DNA of 64,000 nucleotides from assembly GCF_036013645.1 (NCBI RefSeq), contig NZ_CP107869.1, positions 6,138,001-6,202,000 on the forward strand. The letters are read 5' to 3'. Within the stretch, counting starts at the first letter, position 1; each line of letters begins with the position of its first letter. Made by a program: the position numbers and the translations under genes. The stretch is from Streptomyces sp. NBC_00490 (GTDB taxonomy: Bacteria; Actinomycetota; Actinomycetes; Streptomycetales; Streptomycetaceae). The notes beneath the pieces were generated by a model. That model worked only from the letters and a program-made list of their open reading frames with translations. It had not been told where the DNA came from and did no database searches. Shown here one piece after another: positions 1 to 8,898 of this stretch.

Positions 1-1647
1 ACGGGCATCGGCCACACCCGGTGGGCCACGCACGGCGCCCCGACGGACGCGAACGCGCATCCCCATCTGGACAACGCGGGCCGGGTCTCGGTCGTCCACA
101 ACGGGATCATCGAGAACTTCGCCGCGCTGCGGGCCGAGCTGACGGAGCGCGGGCATGTGCTGTCCTCCGAGACGGACACGGAGGTCGTCGCGCATCTGCT
201 GGCGGAGGAGTTCTCCGTGACGGGCGGTCTCGCGGAGGCGATGCGGCTGGTGTGCCGGCGGCTGGACGGAGCGTTCACGCTGGTCGCGGTGCACGCGGAC
301 GAGCCGGACGTGGTGGTGGGGGCGCGGCGGAACTCGCCGTTGGTGGTGGGCGTGGGGGAGGGGGAGGCGTTCCTGGCCTCCGATGTCGCCGCGTTCATCG
401 CCCACACCCGGTCGGCGGTCGAGCTGGGCCAGGACCAGGTGGTGGAGCTGCGCCGGGACGGGGTGACGGTGACGGGCTTCGACGGCCGTCCGGCGGAGGT
501 CAGGTCGTACCACGTGGACTGGGACGCGTCCGCCGCGGAGAAGGGCGGCTACGACTACTTCATGCTCAAGGAGATCGCCGAGCAGCCGAAGGCGGTCGCG
601 GACACCCTGCTGGGCCGCATCGACGCGGCCGGTTCCCTCACGCTGGACGAGGTGCGGATCAGCGCGTCCGAGCTGCGCGAGGTGGACAAGGTGGTGATCG
701 TGGCGTGCGGTACGGCCTTCCACGCGGGGCTGATCGCCAAGTACGCCATCGAGCACTGGACCCGGATCCCCTGCGAGGTGGAGCTGGCGAGCGAGTTCCG
801 GTACCGGGACCCGATCCTGGGGGCGCGCTCCCTGGTGATCGCCATCTCCCAGTCCGGGGAGACCATGGACACGCTGATGGCGCTGCGGCACGCGCGGGAG
901 CAGGGCTCGAAGGTGCTGGCGATCTGCAACACCAACGGTTCCACGATCCCTCGTGAGTCGGACGCGGTGCTGTACACGCACGCGGGGCCGGAGGTGGCGG
1001 TCGCGTCGACGAAGGCGTTCCTGACGCAGTTGGTGGCCTGCTATCTGGTGGCCCTGTACCTGGGCCAGGTGCGGGGCACCAAGTGGGGCGACGAGATCTG
1101 CGCCGTCATCCGGGACCTGTCGCAGATCTCCGGCGAGGTGGAGCGGGTGCTGGAGACCATGGAGCCGGTACGTGCCCTGGCCAGGTCGCTGGCCTCGAAG
1201 GACACGGTCCTCTTCCTCGGGCGGCACGTGGGGTATCCGGTGGCGCTGGAGGGGGCGCTGAAGCTGAAGGAGCTCGCCTACATGCACGCCGAGGGCTTCG
1301 CGGCGGGCGAGCTGAAGCACGGGCCGATCGCGCTGATCGAGGAGGACCTGCCCGTGGTGGTGGTCGTGCCGTCGCCGCGGGGCCGGTCCGTGCTGCACGA
1401 CAAGATCGTGTCCAACATCCAGGAGATCAGGGCCCGGGGCGCGCGGACGATCGTGATCGCCGAGGAGGGGGACGAGGCGGTGGTCCCGTACGCGGACCAT
1501 CTGATCCGCGTCCCGGCCACGCCCACGTTGCTGCAGCCGCTGGTGGCGACCGTGCCCTTGCAGGTCTTCGCGTGCGAGCTGGCCACGGCTCGGGGCAACG
1601 AGGTGGACCAGCCCCGGAACCTGGCCAAGTCGGTGACGGTGGAGTAG
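1..1647 (+). CDS. glmS: Glutamine--fructose-6-phosphate aminotransferase (isomerizing), 5' truncated
   Basis: Converts fructose-6-phosphate and glutamine to glucosamine-6-phosphate, the entry step to UDP-GlcNAc and peptidoglycan. The frame is open from base 1, beginning inside the N-terminal glutaminase domain (TGIGHTRWATHG, then HNGIIENF), so the catalytic Cys2 end lies outside the window. Two SIS sugar-isomerase domains follow: ISQSGETMDTL with STKAFLTQL, then LGRHVGYPVALEGALKLKE. The C-terminus is NLAKSVTVE, the invariant end of GlmS. An internal ATG at 157 is not a plausible start because homology continues upstream of it. acpS follows 33 bases downstream in the same direction. Confidence 0.97.
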   Translation, partial: TGIGHTRWATHGAPTDANAHPHLDNAGRVSVVHNGIIENFAALRAELTERGHVLSSETDTEVVAHLLAEEFSVTGGLAEAMRLVCRRLDGAFTLVAVHADEPDVVVGARRNSPLVVGVGEGEAFLASDVAAFIAHTRSAVELGQDQVVELRRDGVTVTGFDGRPAEVRSYHVDWDASAAEKGGYDYFMLKEIAEQPKAVADTLLGRIDAAGSLTLDEVRISASELREVDKVVIVACGTAFHAGLIAKYAIEHWTRIPCEVELASEFRYRDPILGARSLVIAISQSGETMDTLMALRHAREQGSKVLAICNTNGSTIPRESDAVLYTHAGPEVAVASTKAFLTQLVACYLVALYLGQVRGTKWGDEICAVIRDLSQISGEVERVLETMEPVRALARSLASKDTVLFLGRHVGYPVALEGALKLKELAYMHAEGFAAGELKHGPIALIEEDLPVVVVVPSPRGRSVLHDKIVSNIQEIRARGARTIVIAEEGDEAVVPYADHLIRVPATPTLLQPLVATVPLQVFACELATARGNEVDQPRNLAKSVTVE

Positions 1648-1680
1648 GGGGCGAGGGGAGCCCCCCTTAAGGTGCTGCGC

Positions 1681-2052
1681 ATGAGCATCATCGGTGTCGG
1701 GATCGACGTGGCGGAGATCGAGCGGTTCGCGGCGTCGTTGGAGCGCACACCCGGGATGGCGCGGCGGCTGTTTCTCGACAGTGAGCTGTGGTTGCCCAGC
1801 GGGGAGCGGCGGGGGGTCGCCTCGCTCGCCGCCCGGTTCGCGGCCAAGGAGGCTCTGGCGAAGGCGCTCGGGGCGCCTGCCGGGCTGCAGTGGACCGACG
1901 CCGAGGTGTACGTCGAGGACAGCGGGCAGCCGAGGCTGCGGGTCACCGGGACGGTGGCGGCGCGGGCCGCGCAGCTCGGGGTGCGGTCCTGGCATGTGTC
2001 GCTCAGCCATGACGCGGGGGTGGCCTCCGCGGTGGTGGTGGCGGAGGGATAG
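1681..2052 (+). CDS. acpS: Holo-[acyl-carrier-protein] synthase
   Basis: Transfers 4'-phosphopantetheine from CoA to the serine of apo-ACP, activating fatty-acid (and possibly polyketide) carriers. The 123-residue product is normal for AcpS. It carries the N-terminal [12 protein letters not shown] metal-binding motif and the central [12 protein letters not shown] helix with the conserved Lys-Glu pair, and ends in the usual [17 protein letters not shown] strand. ATG at 1681 is preferred over an in-frame GTG at 1672 because family members start just before the GVGIDV strand. It sits directly after glmS, probably co-transcribed, and its end is convergent with the secreted protein gene that follows. 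Confidence 0.95.
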   Translation: MSIIGVGIDVAEIERFAASLERTPGMARRLFLDSELWLPSGERRGVASLAARFAAKEALAKALGAPAGLQWTDAEVYVEDSGQPRLRVTGTVAARAAQLGVRSWHVSLSHDAGVASAVVVAEG

Positions 2053-2082
2053 GCGGAGCCCACCCCTGGCGGCGGACCGCGG

Positions 2083-3228
2083 CTAGCAGATGGTCTGCGT
2101 GGTGTTGACGCGTGTGATGTTGCGGAACGTCGTGTTCGTGCCGCAGGGGCTCTCGCGGATCGACGAGTTCGTCACCGTGAGGTTCTGGACGGTGATGTTG
2201 TCGTTGTTGGGGAACTCCGAGCGGGCCGCGAGGCGCAGTTCGCCGCCGCCGGTGATGGTGCCGCTCTGGGCGGCGAGGCTGACGTTGTAGCAGTTCTCGA
2301 TCAGGACCGAGTTGTTGCCGGTGTTCGTGAGTGTGACCTTGTCGATGACCGCCCCGCCGCTCTCCGAGACGCAGAAGACGCCCCTGCCGCCGCCCCGCGC
2401 GATCACCTCGCCGACGCGGATGTTGGTGGGGTACGAGCTGCCCACCCGGCCGTTGCGGTTGGCCATGCGGAAGGCGGCGTACCCCGTGCCGGTGCCGGCG
2501 TTCTCCGCGTCGACCTTGGTGACCGTCGCGTTGATGGTCTGGTTGAGGAGGAGGCCGGACTCACCGACGTTGCGCGCGGTCACGGTGCCGACGGTCAGGC
2601 CGTCCACGCCGTAGGTCTCCACCGCGTGGCTCGACGCGCCGGACACGTACACGGTGTCGATGCGGACGTTCCGCGTCCATTGCGAGGTGTCGCCGCGGTT
2701 GTCGACGCGGACGCCGAGCCCCGCCGACAGGCGCATGTCGAGCTGGCCGAGGGTCGCGTTCTGGACGTTGCGCAGGAAGACACCGTAGAGCGGGCTGCCG
2801 GTGAGGTTGAGGTGCTGGACCTCGATGTCGCGGGTGCCGCGGGAGTAGACGGGGGCCTGGTCGCCGCTGCCCGTGCCGGTGACGTCGATGGTGCCGCAGA
2901 CGTCGAGGACCGTGTAACTGGGCAGGGAGATGCGGGAACCGGCCGACATCGAGCCCGAGCCGCGTACGACGACCCGTTCCTTCGTCGTGCGGCCCGACGT
3001 CAGGCTGTTGATTGCCGCCTGGGCCGCGGCGCGCAGGTCCGTGCCGGTGTAGACGGTCGCGCTGCCGCGCCGGGCCGTCCAGGTGCCGCCGTTCAGGACG
3101 GCCTCGGCCTGGTAGGAGCCCTCGCCGCAGGCCGCGGCGGCGGCCTGGGGAGCGGTGGTGGCGGTGATGCCCGCCGTCATGAGGGCGGCGGCTGCGGTGC
3201 CGGCGATCAGTGCGGCTCTGCTTCGCAT
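2083..3228 (-). CDS. Secreted right-handed parallel beta-helix protein
   Basis: A 381-residue exported protein. The start is ATG at 3228, with AGGACGG just upstream and a clear signal peptide (MRSRAALIAG..., hydrophobic core, cleavage near AAAA-CGEG). The mature part is made of short strands and asparagine-rich turns typical of pectate-lyase-like beta-helices (for example VLDVCGTIDVTG, IEVQHLNLTGSPLYG, ITVQNLTVTNSSI), and cysteines near both ends may form disulfides. The fold suggests binding or cleavage of a polysaccharide, but I see no motif that fixes an activity. It is an isolated gene on the opposite strand between acpS and the hydrate-repair gene. Confidence 0.8.
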   Translation of the reverse strand: MRSRAALIAGTAAAALMTAGITATTAPQAAAAACGEGSYQAEAVLNGGTWTARRGSATVYTGTDLRAAAQAAINSLTSGRTTKERVVVRGSGSMSAGSRISLPSYTVLDVCGTIDVTGTGSGDQAPVYSRGTRDIEVQHLNLTGSPLYGVFLRNVQNATLGQLDMRLSAGLGVRVDNRGDTSQWTRNVRIDTVYVSGASSHAVETYGVDGLTVGTVTARNVGESGLLLNQTINATVTKVDAENAGTGTGYAAFRMANRNGRVGSSYPTNIRVGEVIARGGGRGVFCVSESGGAVIDKVTLTNTGNNSVLIENCYNVSLAAQSGTITGGGELRLAARSEFPNNDNITVQNLTVTNSSIRESPCGTNTTFRNITRVNTTQTIC

Positions 3229-3245
3229 GGGGTCCGTCCTGTGTG

Positions 3246-3271
3246 TCGAACCAATTCGACTGAATCGATTC
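3246..3271. promoter_or_regulatory. Two adjacent palindromes upstream of the beta-helix gene
   Basis: TCGAA-CCAA-TTCGA (3246-3259) is followed after two bases by the perfect palindrome GAATCGATTC (3262-3271). They lie 18-43 bases before the start codon of the secreted beta-helix gene, where an operator would be expected. The regulator is unknown and the call rests on symmetry and position only. Confidence 0.4.
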
Positions 3272-3361
3272 ATGCCGTGGGGAGGAGGGAGTTTGGCAAA
3301 GGCGTGGTAAAGCGTCAACGGCTGCGGCGAGGTTCGTCACGCTCGGGGGAGACTCGGACCC

Positions 3362-4795
3362 ATGCGTACTGCGTACAGCGTGGAAACGGTCAGGGCGGCC
3401 GAGCGGGAGCTCATGGCACGGCTGCCGGAGGGAGCGTTGATGCAGCGGGCGGCCGCCGGACTCGCCGCCGCCTGCGCCGACCTGCTGGGGCGGGTCTACG
3501 GCAGCCGGATCGTGCTGCTGGTCGGCAGCGGGGACAACGGCGGGGACGCCCTGTACGCCGGGGCCCGGCTCGCACGGCGGGGCGCCGGCGTCACCGCGGT
3601 GCTGCTCGCGCCGGAGCGCGCCCATGCCGAAGGGCTCGCGGCGCTGCGGCGGGCGGGAGGCGCGGTGGCGGGCGTCGAGGCGGCCGAGGACCTGATCCCG
3701 CGGGCCGACCTCGTCCTCGACGGCATCGTCGGGATCGGCGGGAAGGGCGGGCTGCGGCCCGACGCGGCCCGGCTCGCCCTGCTGGTCGGGGCGTCGCGCG
3801 CCGCCGTCGTCGCCGTCGACCTGCCCAGCGGCGTCGACGCCGACTCCGGGGAGGTGCGCGGGACCGCGATCCGCGCCGACCTCACCGTCACCTTCGGTAC
3901 CCACAAGCCGGGGCTGCTGGTGGACCCGGCCCGGGAGTACGCCGGGTCCGTGCGGCTCGTGGACATCGGGCTGGCGCTGCCCGTCGAGGCGGAGCTGGAG
4001 GCGTTGCAGCACGCGGACGTGGCCCGGCTGCTGCCGGTGCCGACGGGGGAGAGCGACAAGTACCGGCGAGGGGTCGTGGGGATCGCCGCCGGTTCCGCCC
4101 GCTATCCGGGCGCGGCCGTGCTCGCCGTGGCGGGCGCGTTGCGGGGCGGCGCGGGGGCGGTGCGCTACGTCGGGCCCGCCGGGGACGCCGTCCTCGCCCG
4201 CTTTCCCGAGACGCTCGTGTCGGACCAGGGGCCGAAGCGGGCGGGGCGGGTGCAGGCGTGGGTCGTCGGGCCCGGGGCGGGGGACGACGCGGCGAGTGTG
4301 GCGGAGGTGCTGGCCGCCGATGTGCCGGTGCTGATCGACGCGGACGGGCTGCGGCTGGCGGACGCCGGTGCCGTGCGGGGGCGCCGCGCGCCGACGCTGA
4401 TGACGCCGCACGCCGGGGAGGCGGCGGCGCTGCTGGGGGTGGCGCGGGAGTCGGTCGAGGAGGCCCGGCTGGAGTCCGTACGGGAGTTGGCGGGGCGGTA
4501 CGGGGCGACGGTGCTGCTCAAGGGGTCGACCACGCTGGTCGCGGACTCCGGGGGCGGGGCGGTGCGGGTGAACCCGACGGGGACCGCGTGGCTGGCCACG
4601 GCGGGGAGCGGGGACGTGCTGTCGGGCCTGGCGGGCTCGCTGCTCGCGGCCGGGCTCTCCGCGGTGGACGCGGGAAGCGTGGCGGCGTATCTGCACGGGC
4701 TCGCGGGACGGTTCGCGGCCGACGGGGCGCCGGTGGGAGCCCATGACGTGGCGGACGGGATCCGGGGGGCCTGGAGGGACGTGCGGGCCGGATGA
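3362..4795 (+). CDS. nnr: Bifunctional NAD(P)H-hydrate epimerase / ADP-dependent NAD(P)H-hydrate dehydratase
   Basis: Repairs hydrated NADH and NADPH: the N-terminal domain epimerises the S and R hydrates and the C-terminal domain dehydrates the S form using ADP. Residues 1-210 form a YjeF_N (Rossmann-like) domain with GSGDNGGDALYAG and DLPSGVDADSGEV. From about residue 220 comes a ribokinase-like domain with TPHAGEAAALL, LLKGSTTLVA and NPTGTAWLATAGSGDVLSG, the nucleotide/Mg signature. At 477 residues it has the normal fused length. In many actinobacteria it lies between acpS and alr, as it does here. Confidence 0.94.
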   Translation: MRTAYSVETVRAAERELMARLPEGALMQRAAAGLAAACADLLGRVYGSRIVLLVGSGDNGGDALYAGARLARRGAGVTAVLLAPERAHAEGLAALRRAGGAVAGVEAAEDLIPRADLVLDGIVGIGGKGGLRPDAARLALLVGASRAAVVAVDLPSGVDADSGEVRGTAIRADLTVTFGTHKPGLLVDPAREYAGSVRLVDIGLALPVEAELEALQHADVARLLPVPTGESDKYRRGVVGIAAGSARYPGAAVLAVAGALRGGAGAVRYVGPAGDAVLARFPETLVSDQGPKRAGRVQAWVVGPGAGDDAASVAEVLAADVPVLIDADGLRLADAGAVRGRRAPTLMTPHAGEAAALLGVARESVEEARLESVRELAGRYGATVLLKGSTTLVADSGGGAVRVNPTGTAWLATAGSGDVLSGLAGSLLAAGLSAVDAGSVAAYLHGLAGRFAADGAPVGAHDVADGIRGAWRDVRAG

Positions 4796-4876
4796 CCGGG
4801 GCTGCATGGCGTACGTACGAGTGACCTCCCCGCGTGGTACCCCCTGTCCTCGCGGGGCCCACGTTTCTCTGATCGC

Positions 4877-5758
4877 ATGATCAGCAGACATATCGCCCGC
4901 CGGGGCGTCACGGCGCTCCTCGTGGCCGCCATCGTGCTGCCCGCCGGAACCGCCTCCGCCGCGCCCCCGCCCCCAGCCCCCGGCTCCGGCGCCGAGGCCG
5001 AACTCGTCCCCGGCGAGTACCAGCCCTGGCAGATCGACAGCCCCGACCAGGCCCTCGCGCCGCAGGTGTACGAGCCCAGCGCCCAGGAGGACGCCGTCGA
5101 ACCGGCGCAGGCCGCTCCGGGGGCGTACGACCTGGTCGAGTACGTGCCGCTCGCCGACGCCGTCGCCCGGGTCTCGTGCACCACCTCACGCGGGCCCTAT
5201 CAGCGGCAGGTCGAGCGGTGGCTGAAGCTGAAGGTGGACGGGAAACAGTCCAAGGCCGACTGCAAGGCCATCCGGGCCTTCCAGATCAAGCAGAAGATCA
5301 AGCCCGCCATCGGGTTCGCGGGGCCGGTCACCTGGTCCCGGATGCAGTACCTGTCCGCGAAGAAGAACCCCAACGCCGCCAAGAAGTGCCCGGTCCGCAC
5401 GTACCGCGTCGCCTGTGTCGATCTCGACCGGCAGATCACCTGGGTGCAGAAGGGCGAGAAGGTCGTCTTCGGGCCGGTGCCCATGCGGAGCGGACGGGCC
5501 GGGTACAAGACCCGTACGGGCTGGTTCAAGGTCTACTGGAAGCACAAGAACCACGTGTCCACGCTCTACCACCAGCCCATGCCCTACGCGCAGTTCTTCA
5601 GCGGCGGCCAGGCCTTCCACGCCGTCTACGGCAGCATCTTCACCACCGTCGGCTCCATGGGCTGCGTCAATCTGCGGCTCGGGGACGCGCGCAAGCTGTG
5701 GGGTGTGCTGAAGAAGGGCGACCGGGTCTTTGTCTGGGGGCGGCGACCGGGAGCATAG
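4877..5758 (+). CDS. Secreted L,D-transpeptidase with peptidoglycan-binding domain
   Basis: Cross-links or anchors to peptidoglycan through 3-3 linkages. The 293-residue product starts with a signal peptide (MISRHIARRGVTALLVAA..., cleavage near ASA-AP). A proline-rich stretch follows, then a PG_binding_1-like region at about 110-165 (PYQRQVERWLKLKVDGKQSK, IRAFQIKQKIKP). A YkuD catalytic domain follows, with FHAVYGSIF and the active-site motif SMGCVNLR, whose Cys is residue 263. The domain is complete. It lies between the hydrate-repair gene and alr, consistent with a cell-wall gene group. Confidence 0.9.
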   Translation: MISRHIARRGVTALLVAAIVLPAGTASAAPPPPAPGSGAEAELVPGEYQPWQIDSPDQALAPQVYEPSAQEDAVEPAQAAPGAYDLVEYVPLADAVARVSCTTSRGPYQRQVERWLKLKVDGKQSKADCKAIRAFQIKQKIKPAIGFAGPVTWSRMQYLSAKKNPNAAKKCPVRTYRVACVDLDRQITWVQKGEKVVFGPVPMRSGRAGYKTRTGWFKVYWKHKNHVSTLYHQPMPYAQFFSGGQAFHAVYGSIFTTVGSMGCVNLRLGDARKLWGVLKKGDRVFVWGRRPGA

Positions 5759-5803
5759 GCGTCCGCGGGGACTGTCGGACCCCTCTGAGAGACTGGGGGC
5801 GCC

Positions 5804-6976
5804 ATGAGTGAGACACCTGCCCCGCGGAGTGCGCCCCTGCGCGCCCGCGCCGAGATCGACCTGGCCGCCCTGCGGGCCAATGTGCGGGTCCTGCGCGCCC
5901 TCGCGCCGGGCGCGGCCCTGATGGCCGTGGTCAAGTCCGACGCGTACGGCCACGGGGCGGTGCCGTGTGCCCGCGCGGCCGTCGAGGCGGGGGCGACCTG
6001 GCTGGGCACGGCGACGCCCGAGGAAGCCCTCGAGCTGCGGCGCGCGGGCCTGCGTGACGTCCGGATCATGTGCTGGCTCTGGACCCCGGGCGGACCCTGG
6101 AGGGAGGCCGTAGAGGCCGACCTCGACGTCTCCGTCAGCGGGATGTGGGCCCTGGAGGAGGTCGTCGCGGCCGCCCGGGAGGCCGGCATCCCCGCGCGCG
6201 TGCAGCTCAAGGCCGACACCGGCCTGGGGCGGAACGGGTGCCAGCCGGGGGACGACTGGGCCGAGCTGGTCGCCCACGCCCTGCGGGCCGAGGAAGCGGG
6301 CCTCCTGCGCGTCACCGGACTCTGGTCGCACTTCGCCTGCGCCGACGAACCCGGGCACCCCTCCATCGCCGCCCAGCTCACCCTGTTCCGCGAGATGGTG
6401 GCGTACGCCGAACAGGCCGGCGTCCGGCCCGAGGTGCGGCACATCGCCAACTCACCGGCCACGCTCACGCTTCCCGAGACCCACTTCGACCTCGTGCGCA
6501 CCGGCGTCGCCGTCTACGGCATCTCGCCGAGCCCCGAGCTCGGCAGCCCGGCCGACTTCGGACTGCGCCCGGTGATGACGCTGAGCGCGTCGGTGGCGCT
6601 GGTCAAGCGGGTCCCGGGCGGCCACGGCGTCAGCTACGGACACCACTACGTCACCCCCGGCGCGACCACCCTCGGCCTGGTGCCCGTCGGCTACGCGGAC
6701 GGCGTCCCGCGCCACGCCTCCGGCACCGGGCCCGTCCTGGTCGCCGGCAAGTGGCGGACCGTCGCGGGACGGATCGCCATGGACCAGTTCGTCGTCGACC
6801 TCGGCGGCGACGAGCCCGAGACCGGCTCCGAGGCGATCCTCTTCGGGCCCGGCGACCGCGGTGAGCCCACCGCCGAGGACTGGGCCCAGGCGGCCGGGAC
6901 CATCGCGTACGAAATCGTCACCCGGATCGGAAGCCGCGTTCCCCGCGTCTATGTGAATGAGGGACAACCGGGGTAA
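5804..6976 (+). CDS. alr: Alanine racemase
   Basis: PLP enzyme making D-alanine for peptidoglycan. The N-terminal TIM barrel carries the PLP lysine in MAVVKSDAYGHGA, and the C-terminal domain carries the catalytic tyrosine region GVSYGHHY together with VGYADGVPR and the AMDQFVVDLG segment. At 390 residues it is of normal length. ATG at 5804 is 45 bases after the transpeptidase gene, and the next gene follows 51 bases later, so a cell-wall/t6A operon is likely. Confidence 0.96.
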   Translation: MSETPAPRSAPLRARAEIDLAALRANVRVLRALAPGAALMAVVKSDAYGHGAVPCARAAVEAGATWLGTATPEEALELRRAGLRDVRIMCWLWTPGGPWREAVEADLDVSVSGMWALEEVVAAAREAGIPARVQLKADTGLGRNGCQPGDDWAELVAHALRAEEAGLLRVTGLWSHFACADEPGHPSIAAQLTLFREMVAYAEQAGVRPEVRHIANSPATLTLPETHFDLVRTGVAVYGISPSPELGSPADFGLRPVMTLSASVALVKRVPGGHGVSYGHHYVTPGATTLGLVPVGYADGVPRHASGTGPVLVAGKWRTVAGRIAMDQFVVDLGGDEPETGSEAILFGPGDRGEPTAEDWAQAAGTIAYEIVTRIGSRVPRVYVNEGQPG

Positions 6977-7027
6977 CCGACCCAGCAGCAAGTGGTGGTC
7001 CAGCAGTCCGGCGAAGAGGAGCGGTAC

Positions 7028-8263
7028 GTGAGCGAGAGCAGCGCGGAGGCTGTCGTAGCCGTGGTCTCCGCCACGGGGGCGGCCGGGAGCTGGCGCAGGG
7101 CGACCGGGATCGCGGGTGCCGCGATAGGCGTGGTCGCGGCGGGAGCGGCGGCCGGTGTCGCCCTCGAGCGGATGACCGTCGGGCGCGGCATGCGGAAGAA
7201 GGCGCGGCTCGCGCTCGACTCCGCCGGGCCCTACGGCTCGCTGCGCGGCATGCCCGGCAAGGCGTACGCCGACGACGGCACCGAGCTGTACTACGAGGTC
7301 GACGACGTGGAGCCGGAGGGCGGGTCCGCCCCGCGCCGGCGCCGGCTCTTCGGACGCAAGGCCCCGCTGCCCGTCACCGTCGTCTTCAGCCACGGCTACT
7401 GCCTCAGCCAGGACTCCTGGCACTTCCAGCGGGCCGCACTGCGCGGGGTCGTGCGGACCGTCCACTGGGACCAGCGCAGCCACGGCCGGTCCGGGCGCGG
7501 GGTGCAGCAGGTGCAGGACGACGTGCCGGTCAGCATCGACGAGCTGGGGCGCGATCTGAAGGCCGTCATCGACGCCGCCGCGCCCGAGGGGCCGATCGTG
7601 CTCGTGGGGCACTCCATGGGCGGGATGACCGTCATGGCGCTCGCCGACGCGTTTCCCGAACTCATCCGTGAGCGGGTGGTCGCCGTCGCCCTCGTCGGCA
7701 CGTCGTCGGGGCGGCTCGGCGAGGTCAACTTCGGGCTGCCCGTCGCGGGAGTGAATGCCGTACGACGGGTCCTGCCCGGGGTGCTGAAGGCGCTGGGGCA
7801 GCGGGCCGACCTGGTGGAGAAGGGGCGGCAGGCCACCGCCGACCTGTTCGCGGGGATCATCAAGCGGTACTCGTTCGCGAGCCGGGACGTGGACCCGGCC
7901 GTCGCCCGGTTCGCCGAGCGGATGATCGAGGGGACGCCGATCGACGTGGTCGCCGAGTTCTATCCGGCGTTCACCGACCACGACAAGACCGAGGCGCTCG
8001 CCCACTTCATGGACCTCCCGGTGCTCGTGCTGGCCGGGATCGGGGACCTCGTCACGCCCAGCGAGCACAGCGAGGCCATCGCCGGGCTGCTGCCGGACGC
8101 CGAACTGGTGCTCGTGCCGGACGCCGGGCACCTGGTGATGCTGGAACACCCGGAAGTGGTCACCGACCGCATCGCGGACCTCCTCACCCGCGCGGGTGCC
8201 GTGCCGGCAGGAGCTACCGTGGGTGGCTATGGAAGCACCAGCAGCACCGCACAACCCGGTTGA
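7028..8263 (+). CDS. Alpha/beta hydrolase, membrane-anchored
   Basis: A 411-residue alpha/beta-hydrolase. The start is taken as GTG 7028, preceded by GAGGAG at 7016-7021; an in-frame GTG at 6992 has no such site. A hydrophobic segment (ATGIAGAAIGVVAAGAAAGVAL, about residues 25-45) probably anchors it. The hydrolase fold shows SHGYCLSQDSW (oxyanion region), the nucleophile elbow GHSMGGM and DAGHLVMLEHP (His), with the Asp probably in LAGIGDLVTP. The substrate cannot be read from sequence. This gene is regularly found between alr and tsaE in streptomycetes. Its 3' end overlaps the tsaE start by 41 bases, indicating coupled translation. Confidence 0.9.
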   Translation: MSESSAEAVVAVVSATGAAGSWRRATGIAGAAIGVVAAGAAAGVALERMTVGRGMRKKARLALDSAGPYGSLRGMPGKAYADDGTELYYEVDDVEPEGGSAPRRRRLFGRKAPLPVTVVFSHGYCLSQDSWHFQRAALRGVVRTVHWDQRSHGRSGRGVQQVQDDVPVSIDELGRDLKAVIDAAAPEGPIVLVGHSMGGMTVMALADAFPELIRERVVAVALVGTSSGRLGEVNFGLPVAGVNAVRRVLPGVLKALGQRADLVEKGRQATADLFAGIIKRYSFASRDVDPAVARFAERMIEGTPIDVVAEFYPAFTDHDKTEALAHFMDLPVLVLAGIGDLVTPSEHSEAIAGLLPDAELVLVPDAGHLVMLEHPEVVTDRIADLLTRAGAVPAGATVGGYGSTSSTAQPG

Positions 8264-8741
8264 GACCGAACTGACCGTCACCTCCCCCGAGCAGATGCGT
8301 GAGCTGGGCCTGAAGCTGGCCAAGCTGCTGCGCGCCGGGGATCTCGTGATGCTCAGCGGCGAGCTCGGGGCGGGCAAGACGACGCTGACCCGGGGGCTTG
8401 GGGAGGGGCTGGGCGTGCGGGGAGCCGTCACGTCCCCGACCTTCGTGATCGCCCGGGTGCACCCCTCTCTCGGTGGCGGTCCGCCGCTCGTCCACGTCGA
8501 CGCGTACCGCCTGGGCGGCGGGCTCGACGAGATGGAGGACCTCGATCTCGATGTCTCGCTGTCCGACTCGGTGATCGTCGTGGAGTGGGGCGAGGGCAAG
8601 GTCGAGGAGCTCACCGACGACCGGCTCCAGGTGTGGATCCACCGTGCCGTCGGGGACACCACCGACGAGGTGCGGCACGTGACGCTGACCGGGCTCGGGG
8701 AGCGCTGGGCGGCCGTCGACCTCGGTGCGCTGACCGCCTGA
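8223..8741 (+). CDS. tsaE: tRNA t6A biosynthesis ATPase TsaE
   Basis: ATPase partner of TsaB/TsaD in N6-threonylcarbamoyl-adenosine(37) synthesis on ANN-decoding tRNAs. The P-loop is GELGAGKTTLTRGLG, followed by the family motifs SPTFVIARVHP and HVDAYRLGGGLDEMEDLD, and VVEWGEG. AGGAG at 8209-8213 gives nine-base spacing to GTG 8223; the ATG at 8229 is the alternative. The start lies inside the upstream hydrolase gene. The rest of the t6A set (tsaB, rimI, tsaD) begins about 1 kb downstream, after two unrelated genes. Confidence 0.93.
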   Translation: MAMEAPAAPHNPVETELTVTSPEQMRELGLKLAKLLRAGDLVMLSGELGAGKTTLTRGLGEGLGVRGAVTSPTFVIARVHPSLGGGPPLVHVDAYRLGGGLDEMEDLDLDVSLSDSVIVVEWGEGKVEELTDDRLQVWIHRAVGDTTDEVRHVTLTGLGERWAAVDLGALTA

Positions 8742-8847
8742 TCCTGCGCGCGCTGCCCCGCTCGAGCATCGGTGGATGAATATTCCGACAAGACGTCGGC
8801 AAGTTATTGCATTTGCGGTCGTGTGCGTGGTGACATGGTACCCAGTT

Positions 8848-8871
8848 CGTAGTTAGGTCTACCTAACTACG
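8848..8871. promoter_or_regulatory. 24-bp inverted repeat, candidate operator
   Basis: Arms CGTAGTTAGGT and ACCTAACTACG are exactly complementary, separated by CT. The repeat lies 28 bases before the start of the 57-residue gene and between its ribosome-binding site and the presumed promoter region. Two 11-bp arms with a 2-bp centre suit a dimeric repressor of MarR, TetR or PadR type. The TTAGGT/ACCTAA half-sites recall iron boxes, but the spacing is wrong. Confidence 0.6.
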
Positions 8872-8898
8872 TCCGCCCCCGCTGCTCAGGAGGCGTCC

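Noticed and set aside
2561..4891. 776-codon antisense frame over the hydrate-repair gene
   Set aside because: Low-complexity Arg/Pro translation opposite a clear enzyme gene.
8240..8263. Frameshift between the alpha/beta hydrolase and tsaE
   Set aside because: Both frames are complete at their ends and overlap is normal translational coupling.
8848..8871. Iron box (DmdR/IdeR site)
   Set aside because: Half-sites TTAGGT/ACCTAA are present but the 19-bp iron-box spacing and the inner TAG/CTA are not.
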